DNA of 62,000 bases, taken from assembly GCF_964340395.1 (NCBI RefSeq), contig NC_135553.1, positions 3,220,001 to 3,282,000 of the forward strand. Reading direction: 5' to 3'. The DNA comes from Glandiceps talaboti. Lineage: Eukaryota; Hemichordata; Enteropneusta; Spengelidae. Shown one piece after another: positions 44,286 to 61,876 of this stretch (positions are counted from its first letter, which is position 1; each line of letters begins with the position of its first letter). The translations under genes were made by a program, and so were the position numbers. Under the pieces are notes generated by a model, which was not told the DNA's origin, did no database searches, and worked only from the letters and a program-made list of their open reading frames with translations.

Positions 44286-46606
44286 TATACAAATTCTAAA
44301 TAATAAGTAAAATCTCTGACACCGACACCAACGTTTCAAACAAAACTCTTTTACGATGTGGAGGAAAGAAAATCGCATGTTATGTGCATGTGTGTGTGTG
44401 GTGGGTAGGGGTGGGGGTGTTTTCGTCACATTTTTAGTGTTACGTATAGCACACACTTATACCAGGTGGAACTTGAAACTAGGGCGGAGTAAAAGCCAGT
44501 TTTTGAGTTTTGAACAGGAAAACGTAGTGACTAGGAACATTAGACCTGAAACGAAACTAACTTTACCACGCCATAAACCCTACACTCTGACCACACTTAT
44601 GGCTAATATTTGAAAGATTAAACTTTATGTCCCGAAACCAACGTCACCGCCACTGTTGATGATTTAGGTGTTGTTTTTTAATGATCGTGTTTTTCGCCAT
44701 TCAATTACAGAATCCAAAGGGAGCTATCAATATCGCTGATCTACAAACAGTGAAGGCTATGTCAATGCAGCACCGTCATTTTGTACAGATTATTACTCAG
44801 AAGGAGAGGTTCAGTTTGGTAAGTTGTCAATGGCAACGGACATTGTTATAGTAACATAAATTGAAAATTAAACATGTCCAACGAAAACAAAACACATCTA
44901 CAGTTTACGTAGTGTTTCCATGGTCGTTGGTCTATTCTTTGTGAATATAGTGTACGTAGATTTTAGATGTTTCTGATATCTGCTACTCATTCTTTTAGTA
45001 GATTTATTGCATGTAAAGCATTGTAGTAGATACTGGAGTTGAAAATGTTCGTTTGTTCATTACGTCCATTCTCCAGATCTCGCAAGCCTGTTTATGTTTT
45101 CTGTTGAAATGTCTTGACGGTGCCAAAAGAGATTGAGGTCGAGTAACCCGGAATTAGCTAGCCCATTGTGGAGTTTATCAACTTACCGAAAATTATTGCG
45201 TTTTAGTCAACTGATTAATATGTGAATGTTCCTTCCCGGTAGAGATTATATATACCGTGCTGTACGTTAATCTTCGAATTGATCCATACATATTAGAAAG
45301 CTATGCTGATATCGCAACACACAGTATAGTAAATATTTTCATTCCGACACCATGGTTGAACATGAAATTTTCACCGACAGTGTCATAGGAAATGTTTTGC
45401 ACAGTCAACATTTTCACTGTTTATTTTTTGTTTCAAACATAAAGTTCGGCGAGAGTGCAAGTTACTGTGAGGAATGGGTGACCAAACTCCATCAAGCGAT
45501 GCAGAGGTTACGACAGTCGACGGTATCAGTGTGTGCTCCTGGTAGTCCGTAAGTTCATTTTTAGTAATTTTACACGTTCTACAGAACTGTAGAAATGCGT
45601 ATGTGTGTTAGTTTGTGTTCGTTTGACTCCGTCATCTGAAAGATGCAATCTCTTTCACTTCCAGAAAGGTTCTACTGCCAAATATAACTACTGAGTAGAA
45701 ACTACATTCTTATGAGAAAAAATAAACTTCGTTAGATATTTTCACTATAAATTAGGGAGTATTTGCATACGTGTATTCCAACTACCTGTTTGACACCCTT
45801 TGAGGCCAACACAAAAAATAGCTGTATGGTTGTGTGCATTCCAAAATGAATTTTCGGGCTGTTAAAAAGTTATCATTGAAAAGACTTCATTGAAATTAGC
45901 ATTGTGTAAAGATCGAGTTTAATATTGCACAAATGTCAACACCATGATATAGTTGATTCAAGTTACGTCATTGTTTTCTTACAGACCAACAAGGGGTAAG
46001 TCAATGAGACAAAATCTTGCACCTTTGATGGAAGAGGGTGACCAGGCAGCGAAAAGGAACGATTTAGAATATGAACTCCTAGATGGGAGTTCCGGCACAG
46101 GATCAGGTGAGACTATCCGCAAGAACTCGGAGGACATCGACGCAGCGAAAACGAACAATTTAGAATATGAACTCCTAGATGGGAGTTCTGGCACAGGATC
46201 AGGTGAGACTGTCCGCAAAGACTGGGAGGACATCGACGCTAGTCTTTATGAAGAAATTCAACCTGTCAAAAACGCTGCGCCCTCTACGGTCAAAAAGTCA
46301 CCTACTTCACGCCAAGGGCGGGAACAGACGGGAGAAAGTGACTCCAATTCTTCTGGATATTATTCAATGGAAGGAACGCCAACTGATCAAGACGTTGACG
46401 AAGTATTTGGTAATACAACCCCTCCTCCACTGCCAAAATTACCACCAAGAAAAATAAAGTCCCCCGCTATGGAAGAACTTAGGCAATTGCTGACAGAAAT
46501 GGGCGCCGACATTGTCAATAGTGTAGATACCGACGCACAAGGAGAGTCAAACGGAATTGAGGAAGTGAGGCAGTTCATTAGAGCACGATTCTCTATCAAT
46601 GTCTAG
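41846..46606 (+). CDS. PH-domain adaptor-like protein, 6 exons, 353 residues
   Basis: Seen: exons 41846-41899, 42497-42592, 43915-43992, 44711-44818, 45445-45548 and 45985-46606, all with GT donors (five GTAAGT-like or GTACTT) and AG acceptors. Phases are 0, 0, 0, 0 and 2, and the frame is open to TAG. The ATG has A at -3. Residues 1-30 are basic then Ser/Asp-rich. A pleckstrin-homology domain spans about 36-133: EGFLEKKTG opens it, KKHWFQL forms a basic beta-2 strand, and YCEEWVTKLHQAM is the C-terminal helix with the invariant Trp at 123. The tail is unstructured and motif-rich: a tandem 32-residue duplication with YELL at Tyr176 and Tyr208, SLYEEI at Tyr235, GYYSME at 272-273, and PPPLPKLPPRK at 293-303. 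Known: PH domains bind phosphoinositides or proteins, pYEEI is a favoured Src-family SH2 ligand, and PxxPxR/K motifs bind SH3 domains. Inference: a membrane-recruited signalling scaffold in the manner of Dok/Gab-type adaptors, but without another recognisable domain. The usual Arg of the phosphoinositide motif is replaced (KHWFQ), so lipid binding is uncertain. Confidence 0.85.
44229..44284. repeat. (CTGT)n microsatellite in intron 3 of the PH gene
   Basis: About 14 CTGT units between exons 3 and 4 of the PH-domain gene. Confidence 0.96.
46046..46237 (+). repeat. In-frame 96-bp tandem duplication inside the PH-adaptor last exon
   Basis: Two adjacent 96-bp copies (46046-46141 and 46142-46237) differ at only a few bases and keep the frame, giving two 32-residue units that each contain LEYELLDGSSGTGSGET. 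The near-identity at both DNA and protein level indicates a recent duplication. Confidence 0.9.
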
Positions 46607-49302
46607 ACCACATATAGAAGACTCAGTCAAAGTTTCATTTCGTTTGTTAGCTTGTATAATACGCCATGCACATATAGCGCCGAGTCAGGCTGCCTGCTGT
46701 CCATACAAGTTTGTGCTGCGCGTTTTTTTTATGAGTAACGTGCATAATTTCGCCATTGCAAGAACATTCACAAACAGATCATCACCGACACTATCAAAGA
46801 AACAAGTTTCCGTGTCACATGCGTGCACGTGACAGTACTAACTATAAAATAGCTACATGATGTGTCACGTGATGTTTGTTTTCTCCAAATTTACCAAAAA
46901 CCCAATCCACGCGCGCACGCGCATGGCAAACAAAGAATTTAATTGATGTTACCTAATGACGTACATATTCTGTACTACTACTAGGACCATCCATGAATTA
47001 ATTTTTGGCTCACAATTGTAAGAAACCGTGGTTTCAAAACACGTTACGAGTATAATCCATGGATCTACTAAAGCTATGAGTTAGGTTACTCTTGACCTGC
47101 CTAAACGTAATTGAGAATTTCCCTACTTTCTCGAGAAAAAATTCAAATTCATTTAAAGAAAAAAATCAGAGAGTCTATAGGGTAAATAACACAAAGGTGT
47201 GGTTGCAATCGCACTGATGCTATGTTACACTAAGACAAGTATAAACCATATTGAGTTGCCCCGCTGCCTACGTAACAATACAGTCCAATATAATATATCA
47301 CGAAGCTTTTTGAACATACAGGTAAAGAAGGCATGAAGATATCCGTCGATTTGAATTTTCAGAGAGTATTTTTGTATTAGAACTCCAGGTTAGAACAGGG
47401 TAGCTGAATATCTTCCGTTCTGTTGGAACATTTGATATTACGTGTAAAATTATTTACTTGTTCATGTTAAAGTGGCACAAGGTGAGTTTAGAAGCCTTTT
47501 CACTTCTGTAAAAAAATACTTACAAAATACTTCGATAAAAGTATAATAACGTTTATGTCGATGAATGCCTTCTATGTCATTATTACAATTTGTGTTTTGG
47601 CATTGTTAGAATAGTTGTAGTTGCATAGGGAGTTCCTGTACATTTTTTGATATGTATAATCCGTCATTGGATAGTTTATAATTATATCTTAATATACCAG
47701 GTTTGAGTTATACAGAAAAACATTACATCCTAAATAGATAAAAACTCAGCTTGTGTTCCTTTAAGTTAATACAGTGGATATGAGTACTAGTATTCTAAAG
47801 ACATTGACTAATAGCTGTGTTATAAGTTTTGTAGTTGTTTTTTTTAAATTCTATTTACCATAGACTTTATTTTACTCAACCACAGTCTATCGCTTTGTAT
47901 CACGTGTCAATCATGTGACACAGGCTGGGTTATATTTTATTTCGTAGGTTGGCGGCAACCAGACCCGTACACCTTTCGCTGCAGCTACATAAATATTACA
48001 CAACCGCTTTATCACGTGGTACTTTATTTGACATTCACCAATATCTCATGACGATAAAGTAAACAGCCATTTTGAAAAATTGCGTTCAACCAGTCAGAAT
48101 ATCGGTTGAGACATGGTTCCTGTCATGTAAAAATTTTATCTTTCTTTTCCAAGTACAAATTGAAAATGTAGTGATATGTCTATTAAAGGGAAGTTTATTC
48201 ATTGATGAGAAACAATCATTCTGAGTAAAAATATGCCATCCTGGGAACTCATGCTTTGCTGACCACGGCTGCTATTTGACAGTATATACGTATTAGTTTT
48301 TCAAAGATAATACACGTAGTCCAATTCAACATATAGATTAAATTTGTACATTCAAAGATGTTTCACATATTCTAAAATTACCCCGACAACTGGGATGGTT
48401 AAAATGTCGATGACAGCCAGAGTGACCACGTCATGCAATCTATATACATTTTAACTAAACTACTGTCGGCCTACCATCTGTATGGTGTTGATCCACATTC
48501 TGTCGTCGGTTATGGTATCCAGCCTGTTGTAAAAATGTATAACTGTCGTCTCGGTTTCATTCTACTTGCGTGTATGAACATATTTTCGAACAAATATCAC
48601 CGGAACTGCATATATAGCAAGTACTTTTTGTCTAAAACACTTTGACAAATAAGAAACCCGTCCACGTGATCCATCAAATGTAGGCCTATACATCTATAAG
48701 TAAGAATCGTTTCACACGTACACCTGTCAATTGATACATTTCATTACTGTCGAAAAGCAAATTACGACGTGTTCATTGTCCCACAGTAAACTATGTATAT
48801 ATGCCATATGGGTCAAACGTTTCCGATATAGCGGCGTTGTGATGATGTCACGTCACACACCATATGACCGGATTCTCAGTCATGTGATCATGAACACATA
48901 AATGACGTCATGATTGTGTTTCGTTTCTTGTTGTACTTGTAGCTGAAGCTCAAGTACCGAAACTGCTAAACGTACACGGGCAGAATAATGTGTACTGTCT
49001 TGTGTTTGTAAATTGGCCATACTAAGGACAAGGCCTAGGTTAATTATCATCAACAAACGAAACTTAGGCTGTGAATTATGCTACAAAATTGGACCTTGGG
49101 TAGTTGTAGCAGATTTCATGACAGGTGGATCGAATCAGCAGCTATATCGTTTACGATGGTATCTAATTTGTGCTGGATATGGATATGCATGTAATTTTGG
49201 AATCTCACTGAACACAAATTTAGGTCAATATGGTACTTTATGTTGAAAAGGTGTACTAACTGTAACTGGAATATGTTTTGAAACTCTTTTGTTAGATATA
49301 AT

Positions 49303-49463
49303 GATATACTCATAATATTGTACACTCTGAACAGTATTAAATCACCTGAGGGTAAATGTATTTGTGTAGCTATACCGTATTGTGACTTACTCATAATATT
49401 GTACACTCTGAACAGTACTCCGTAAATCACCTGTGCCGGGATAAATATATTTGTACAGCTTTA
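49303..49463. repeat. Diverged tandem duplication, about 84 bp
   Basis: Two copies of actcataatattgtacact followed by ctgaacagta, an aatcacctg box and a TTTGT(G/A)(T/C)AGCT end. They start near 49306 and 49390. Confidence 0.85.
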
Positions 49464-50330
49464 TACATAATATGATACAATAAACCAAATCAAATTGAAT
49501 TTGGTTCCACCCAATGCGACCACAATCTTAACATGTTGCTGTACTACGCTTATTGGTATGTTACTGTAAACACTTTTTAGTGAATATTTTGTTGGTTGTC
49601 TAATCGAAAAAATAATATTCAAGTTGCAGTTAGTGCAGCTTTAATAAAAGATTCTCCTTTTAATAAATTGTTCCAGTCCGTTTTATTTGTCGAAAAGTGA
49701 TTAAACTTATAATTTTTTTTTCAGTTGATATGTCATACTGGATTACAGTATTGTGTTTATGTAGGTCTGTAAGTTAGTTGAAGTTATCTTTCTTTATGTA
49801 CGTGTAGTTATTGTGTTTAAACAATATCAATTCGTTGACTTTGTTTCAATAAACTAGTGATAAACACAACTATATTTCAAAATTTCTGAAATATATAGTG
49901 ATGTTTATGCTGATGCTTTGTAGTTAGAACCAGGGAAATTCTGTCCTGTCGGAAATACATTAGTGTCCTTAGGGCCCTAAACTTGCTGTCCTTCGTGATA
50001 AATTGCCAAAACAAAATCGCGTTAACGTTCATATTCAAATAACCAACAAAGACTGTGAACGTACTCCGTTAGTATGTCATTCAGTTCTGTTTCTCGTGCC
50101 TTCAAGTTTGTAAGTTAACTTCTGGACTCATGCAGGGTGATTGATTTAAATAGATCTACAATGACAACGTAACTTTGTATTTTGTAAAGCATCTGTGTTA
50201 TATTTGATTTGGATGTATGCTTCTAAGGATTGTTGTGGAAACTTTCCTTGAAAAATGACAATTAAAAAAGTTTGTATTAAATTAATTTTCTGACATTAAA
50301 ATTTGACAGTTCTTATTTTTGAAAGTCGCG

Positions 50331-50452
50331 GTACTATTAGTCTAGAATTCTAAACTGGTACAGTATTCTGTTTTAAAAACTTCATACTAATACCAAGTTT
50401 TTAAAACGTAGTACTGTACCAGTTTAGAATTCTAGACTAGTCTACGGTACTA
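50331..50452. mobile_element. Palindromic MITE-like hairpin, about 120 bp
   Basis: The left arm gtactattagtctagaattc continues with taaactggtacagtattctg. The right arm is its reverse complement with a few mismatches, ending near ctagtctacggtac. The spacer is only about 20 bp. The near-perfect 50-bp arms suggest a short inverted-repeat transposable element. Confidence 0.65.
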
Positions 50453-51738
50453 AAGGCTGGGGAAGGCGAAAAAACGCACATTCCCTATAGATGGCCAGGG
50501 TGTCGTCTCTGTAATAGTACAAGGGAATAAACGGACGTGCAAACCAAGAACTTTTGATACAATGAATTATAATGAAGTTTTGCGGTAAGAAAAAATATAC
50601 ATACAAGTATATACTTGTCAAGTGCAAACAGTGCATCCTGTGCGACTGACTGGGCTTGAGTATATTTGGGAATCGTCGACAGTCTGCATAATTTATCGCA
50701 CACGAGTAGATTGACATGTCATCGACGATTGAGAACTAAATTACCTAAAGCTTATAGGGTAATCGAATAGAACCACTATACCGTGATACAACTGTAAACG
50801 TCGGGGGCATGACCTTATAGTCACATGATCTGTGCAGTGTTAACATGTTATCACGGTTTATTCAAATGTAAAATAGTAAACTCCACAAACATAAACAATC
50901 AAATCGCACATTATGAATATGCATGAATACGGGTATTAATAGCCTATTGTTGTAATGACGTCACCTGAAACTGACTGTCCTCGGCGGTAACCCTTTATTA
51001 ATCAGTTTGGGCGGGCTGCATTGAATTAGACGAAGAACCCGCGCATATTTGAAATCGATTAAATCTTTTTTTTTTCCAAATCAGTGCGGAAAAGAACAAG
51101 GGCAGGGGCGTCTCGTGCAAACGTCTAGACTTTGATTTTCAAAATTCAGGGGTATTACGATTATCGGACTGGGCAATGAAATATTGAGGAGAAAGGATAG
51201 ACAGTTACACCATCTGTACAATCACGTTCATGCAGTGAGACTTCACTCATACAAACATCACTCAAATTGAAGTATCAAACGCAATTATTATTTCAATATA
51301 TAAAAGTACTTTTTAATATTCTCTCTGAAAAGTGTGAAATATAGTCGTACATCTTGAATATGGAAGTCATTTCACAAAATGACAAAATAATAAATTACGT
51401 TTTTTTATGTACGTGAAGGTCCGAAAATGATTTTGTCTGTTCGTTTTCCCCAATTAACAATGGCTAAAAAAATCTCTTGGAAATAATTGGGTAAAACGAA
51501 CAAAGTGAGAAATAGAAATGGTATTTACAAGTGTTCTGCGTTGGTAGGTGTACTACACTATTCAACTAGTGTCCATCGCCAACATCGCTACGATTATCCG
51601 AATAGCGAATCAATCCGAACAGGAGCCAAAAGGTCCTCCTACGAGTCGAAGCTACAAAATATATATACAAAATGCATATAATATTTATAAATCCATCATG
51701 TCTCTTTCAAACGCAACAAAAGTTTCTAACAAGTCCGT

Positions 51739-52293
51739 TTACTTCTTTGCCTTCTTTGTAGCCTTCTTTTTGGGTGTTGCCTTCTTTGCTGCCTTTTTGG
51801 CTGGCTTTGGTTTTACAGCCTTCTTTGCCTTGACTGGTTTCTTTGCCTTCTTTTCTGCAGCTTTCTTTGGCTTCTTCTTTTTGTCAGCTGGTTTCTTTGC
51901 TTTGGGTTTCTTTGCCTTTGGTTTCTTTGCCTTGGGCTTCTTGGGTTTCTTTGCCTTGGGCTTCTTTGGCTTCTTCACTGCCTTCTTCTTTTCGCCAATA
52001 CGGAAACTTCCTGATGCTCCTTTGCCCTTAGTGTGTTTCAGGGCACCACTGGCCTCCATACGCTTGAGTGCCAATTTCAGGTGGACGTTGGCAACTTTGG
52101 GGTCGCCGACTTTGTAATTGGCAACGATGTATTTGAGGATGGCTTGACGTGAAGAACCACCACGCTCCTTCAAAGCTTCGATGGCTTTTGTAATCATCTC
52201 ACTGTATTTGGGATGAGCTGCTGGTGCCTTTGGCTTTCTTGGCTTCTTGGCCTTTGCTGGCTTGGCGGGGGCTGGTGCTGCTGTGTCTGCCAT
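51739..52293 (-). CDS. H1: Histone H1 (linker histone), intronless, 184 residues
   Basis: It binds linker DNA at the nucleosome entry and exit and compacts chromatin in the nucleus. Seen: a short Ala/Pro/Lys N-terminal arm (1-26); a winged-helix globular domain at about 27-100 with [24 protein letters not shown] and the closing [11 protein letters not shown]; then an extremely Lys/Ala/Pro-rich tail (101-184) with KPKAKKP repeats. The start chosen is the ATG at 52293, giving [11 protein letters not shown]. The frame stays open a further 83 codons upstream, but that part is not histone-like. A TATA-like TATTTATT lies on the minus strand at about 52385-52378, some 85-90 nt upstream of the ATG. 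I saw no canonical histone 3' stem-loop in the 250 nt after the stop and no core histone gene in the window, so this looks like a solitary, possibly polyadenylated H1 rather than part of a tandem quintet. The globular domain reads closest to invertebrate delta-type H1. Confidence 0.97.
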   Translation of the reverse strand: MADTAAPAPAKPAKAKKPRKPKAPAAHPKYSEMITKAIEALKERGGSSRQAILKYIVANYKVGDPKVANVHLKLALKRMEASGALKHTKGKGASGSFRIGEKKKAVKKPKKPKAKKPKKPKAKKPKAKKPKAKKPADKKKKPKKAAEKKAKKPVKAKKAVKPKPAKKAAKKATPKKKATKKAKK

Positions 52294-57024
<4,731 letters not shown>

Positions 57025-57467
57025 TTGCACATTCCGTATATACCTGTTGTACCAAACCTGTCATGATATGAATAAAGGCGTATAAATATTACTGTTGTTT
57101 TCGTATCAATTCACGTCACTTAAATCCCCAGCTTCAAACTGCTACCTGTAAATGAACGCTCACTCTCTCACTAATGAAACAGACAGGGTACAATACCAAG
57201 TCATGTGTGTGAATGGACGTCATGTGCAGAATCAAAACATCCGGCGAGGGAAGCCGCCTACGTCAGTTCCTCTAAAAGATATATTTGCATAGATGACCAA
57301 GATGACCTGGGACTTGAGCGCATGCTCAGTTCAGTTCAGTAGCCCTAACCTACTTATAAATGCTATAAATCATCACGACTGGAGCACAAACAGCACAGAC
57401 AACGGCAGTGTGCAGTGCTGCATAGCGCATATTTATCTCGTGCGGCAAATTAATCACACCTACTCAA

Positions 57468-57700
57468 AGCACAGGGACCCAGAAACCGTGTGAAAAACAA
57501 AACAAACAAACAAATAAATAAATAAATAAATAAACTATCAAATAAATGACAAATGAACAAGCAAACGAACGAACAAAAACATATCTAGTATACCCCCATG
57601 AGTATCTGTTTATTTGCTGGTTTATTTAATTATTTTATTTGTCCCTATACTTGTCGTTCGTTCGTTTGCTTGTTCATTTGTCATTTATTTGATAGTTAGT

Positions 57701-57731
<31 letters not shown>

Positions 57732-57796
57732 TTTGTTTGTTTGTTTGTTTGTTTGTTTTGTTTTGTTTGTCACACGGTTCCTGGGTCCCCTGTGCT
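57468..57796. mobile_element. Foldback (palindromic) element, about 330 bp
   Basis: The left arm (57468-57574) and right arm (57654-57796) are reverse complements of each other, apart from differing lengths of their TTTA/TTTG tracts. The outer ends pair agcacagggacccag with ctgggtcccctgtgct, and the inner ends pair caaacgaacgaac with gttcgttcgtttg. The spacer is about 80 bp. There is no ORF. Confidence 0.75.
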
Positions 57797-58043
57797 CAAA
57801 GCACAGCTCTCATATTATCATGTTAAAAGATAGTGTTTTTTCTCGTTTGCGTTCACGATGTAGGAAAATGGTACTAGGTTTTAAGGAAAGAGAAAATGAT
57901 GTTAATCCTACAAGCTTCAAACTCTCCTTTGATAAAAATTGAAAAAAAATTAAATTGTTGTTTGTACTTGTATTCACTTTATTTCTGTATATTATTTTTG
58001 TATGCTTTACCATGCTTGCTATGGCATGTTGTTATGCAATAAA

Positions 58044-58337
<294 letters not shown>

Positions 58338-58901
58338 ATTGGTATATTTTTGTTATTGAAGTTTTCATTTAATTTTCCATTGTCCAGAATATACACTATT
58401 TGGTTTTGATATCCCGTCCTGAATACATGTGCACTTGTAGTCACTTTTTCTTTCCCTTTACATAATATAAAGACAATTAAGCTTATAGTATAATTTATAC
58501 AACGCTGCAGTTGTGTCCCAACTTTGACATATTATGTTAGCGTTGTTATACTTTGCAGTATTTTCATGGATTTAATTACACTACATCCTGCAACTGATAA
58601 CTTGAAAAACAACTTTCATAACATGAAGAAGGCACAGACAATCGACAAGTTGAGCCAACTTGAGGACTTTCTTTATCAACGTGTACTCTCTTCTCGTTGT
58701 TAGGGGGCCTTGTAATTAAAGAAAGTGAAAAGTAATGCACCGCGTTGAACACTCACGGTAATGTTTGCATTACAATTCCCTGTAATTTCAGCATTGAGAT
58801 CTACCATCCACACTTAAATTTAGTATTTGACGCCCTACTTGATGCACAGTTTGGTGATTCCTTCTTGGTCTCACTTCAATTTTTGAGCACGAATAGATCA
58901 G

Positions 58902-59051
58902 CGGGTCGGTAGTTGTCGGTGCCCCCAAGGACGGAAAGAGCTCGCGAAGTGACATCCCGATTCAGCGTGGACGGAATAAATACGGTGTCTTGTCGTGCTC
59001 CTTGGCTTCTACGCACTGATTACACACGCTGTGGAGTGGTCATCGACATTG
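58902..59051 (+). pseudogene. Integrin-alpha-like FG-GAP exon with a frameshift
   Basis: Seen: after an AG at 58900-58901 the frame reads SVVVGAPKDGKSSRSD, then GRNKYGVLSCSLAST, then stops. Moving by one base near 59014 continues as TDYTRCGVVIDI to a strong donor (GTAAGT at 59052). Known: the first FG-GAP blades of integrin alpha chains have VGAPK, then GxxYxC, then a second Cys and an acidic, hydrophobic end. The pattern fits, but only with one extra base, which could be a pseudogene lesion, a sequencing error or coincidence. No other integrin exon was recognised nearby. Confidence 0.35.
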
Positions 59052-60895
59052 GTAAGTTCAGCATATTAAAAGTTATATTCACTGGTACTGTGCGAACAAC
59101 TCGCGGGCAATACGCATGTGAACAGTTAGATCATACTTCCATGGTTAGACATAGTACAACTTGAGGTTCAACAAGTGGTAATTTAATACAGCTACCGTCG
59201 GTCACACGCTACCTCCCATGGTTGTAAAAAGAAATGGGCGCTGTGACGACGGGTACAAAATTTTTCATTAATTCTAACACTGTTCTTCATGCATGTGTTA
59301 TTTTTCAAAGTTTATTTAACACATTTTCCCAAAATCAACGACAAAAATTATTGAAAAAGTACTAAAACTAACGAGACAAAATCACGTATCGTATTTTTGC
59401 GCAGCTGTTTGCCTTCGTCACTTTACAAAGACGAAATTGTGCGAGAAAAAGACTGTATCAATGGTTTTTAGAAGTTGACCTCACTAAAGATATCACTGAG
59501 TGTTTTATTTTAATAAGCATTTCGTATATACATGCTCAAGGTTTGCTAAACAAAGACCCTCTTATAGTACAGTGTTTGGTGTTGTCATCTCAGGCATGTC
59601 TTGTGTGCAGGAATGTACATGATGTAAGGAATGGCACGTACTTTTGTTTACAAGAAAAATAGAAACTTATTTTTGGGAAGGTGAAGATAAATGGACACAT
59701 CGTGCATTCACTGTCTCTATTCAGGTATAACTGCTAATGACTAGGTCAGGGGTTAGCAAAATATAACATTGGCAACTCGATCAGTTCACCTCACTATAAT
59801 ACATGTAATCAAAATAGTTGGTAGTAATACTAGTATGTCCACTAAATCTTAGTCTTTCCTTTTTACCTTAGACCTTGTGGTGAAAATTCCCTTGGGTTGT
59901 TATATTTGAACAAACATTTGATTCTTTATTGAGAAAATGAAATTAATAGATTGTGGGGTTTGAAATGTTTTTTTTTTGGCAATCATGATATGTCATGGGT
60001 GTAATGGGTGCCACCAGGTGGGGTGGGCCGGGTGGGGTGTGCCCACAGGATTCTTGGCCTTCCTGAGGTGAACTTAACCATATTAGTAGTATCCATGGAG
60101 ATAAAATGATTAAAATCCATAAAGTCTTGTGTAGTCTGGATGCCAGCATGGTTGAAAGATTTGATGATGGATAACACTTCAGTAAGTGTTGTGTATTGTT
60201 TGACTCAGACTGGGGCAAGATGTTTGATGAAGTAATTTAGGTCAAATAAACAATTCATTGTACATCATACATGTATAATACTAGTATATGCTATAGTATT
60301 CATGTAATTTTAGCAATATATTTTTGTATTGTACAGCGAGTTTATGCATGTTCCATCCATGTGCAGTTATCAGAATGTAACAGATTATTAAATATATTTT
60401 TGGTTACTTTGTCATGATATTGGATTACACAAAATACAGCCAACTTCTGGAGTTAGATTACATTGAGAGTGTTTGACCCATTTAATATATTAACCCAATG
60501 TAAGACTGATTTGGAATAGTCCATAATATGGTATGATGGGCTAAACGTCAAGACATGACCTTTTTGAAGGAGTCTAGTGCTAACACTATAAATCTATCTG
60601 TACAGAGCAAGGACAACACCAAGGCCTACTCATTTGTGTGCACTCCTCTCTTTCAGTGATGGCAGTGATGGAGGGGAATAGTTTTATGGCATGTGTTTAG
60701 TTGCCAGATACATTCTCAACAAAAAATGGCTGGATAACTCTCTTGCTATTAAAGCTCTGAGAACTATTTTAGCGCGATGCCTCTGATGAGTGGCTTTCCG
60801 TTTCCAGCTTGAGTTACTGTGGCTGTATCTCAATATGACAGGATATGTGACTGACAATTGTGTATCCAGAAGCTAGGTTATTAACCCCCTCCAAG
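59052..60895. other. Intergenic or intronic, no coding exon seen
   Basis: AT-rich sequence with no exon that I can support. If the integrin-like exon is real, this could be its intron. Confidence 0.45.
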
Positions 60896-61104
60896 TCCCA
60901 GGAAGCACTGTTTCTTTGAAAGCCATACCACATACACTAACCATGCCTTTGATGTCCCAGGAAGCACTGTTTCTTTGAAAGCCATACCACGTACACTAAC
61001 CATGCCTTTTGATGTCCCAGGAAGCACTGTTTCTTTGAAAGCCATACCACGTACACTATCCATGCCTTTGATGTCCCAGGAAGCACTGTTTCTTTGAAGG
61101 CCAT
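60896..61104. repeat. Minisatellite, 3.5 copies of 59-60 bp
   Basis: The unit starts tcccaggaagcactgtttct and ends accatgcctttgatg. Copies start at 60896, 60955, 61015 and 61074 (the last partial) and differ at only a few positions, so the expansion is recent. Confidence 0.93.
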
Positions 61105-61876
61105 GCTGCCATGAGAAATTTGGCTTTTATTTTATTTTAAAATTTGTTTAAAGCACTAATTTCTACTGTTTTCAAGAAATGTTAACATTGAACCAACTGT
61201 TGTGAGAAACCAGAACCCAAATGTTCTTTAAATGTATCAACTAATCAAAAATGGCAAAAAAATAAACTTAAGTATAAAACAACACTGTTCTAAACTTTAC
61301 AGTTATTCATAAGTGTTTGTGTACTATTGATTCAACTTTCACTTGTTATTCAAACAAGCAATCAAACTTTGCCTGTGTTTCACAGTCACTGCTGCCCAAC
61401 CAACTCTGCCATGCAAATTTTACCTTCAGATGTCTCCATAAAACCAACTGTAGGAATGGTACAAGTACATGTAGTTTTATAACATGTTACAATCATATTG
61501 AAATACCAGCTTATTAATTGCTACCTATGATTCAAAGTTCTACCAAAAGCAATATTCAATTTATATACATTTCTTAACCTACTTCCAGCTTGAACAAAGC
61601 ATTAGTATACATTGTATCCTGTTTTTAGGAAATAATTATATTGTGTTCATAGAAACTACAGGCCACCAGAATCTATATTTTTATAAACATCGAGTTAGCA
61701 TTTCCATGTTGAGTCCCTCCCACTTAAACTACTAGAATAGTATTTGAACTGATTACGTTCATTATAAAGACTACACAATTAAATTACATATCATGTAATA
61801 ATGCAATTTCTATCTTTACATTTCTAGATGTTGTTTTTTTTGATCTAGCACACCACAGAATAGATAGTCAGTCACC

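Larger units (their letters stand above)
46607..51738. other. Between the PH gene and H1, no gene supported
   Basis: It likely includes the PH gene 3'UTR, though the poly(A) site is not resolved. It holds the 84-bp tandem duplication at 49.3 kb and the palindrome at 50.3 kb. Confidence 0.5.

Noticed and set aside
45979-46233. 84-codon minus-strand frame
   Set aside because: It is the antisense shadow of the PH gene's last exon.
51660-51738. Histone 3' stem-loop after H1
   Set aside because: A GGAGGACC-TTTT-GGCTCC hairpin occurs on the minus strand at about 51620-51640, but it has a bulge and does not match the histone stem-loop consensus.
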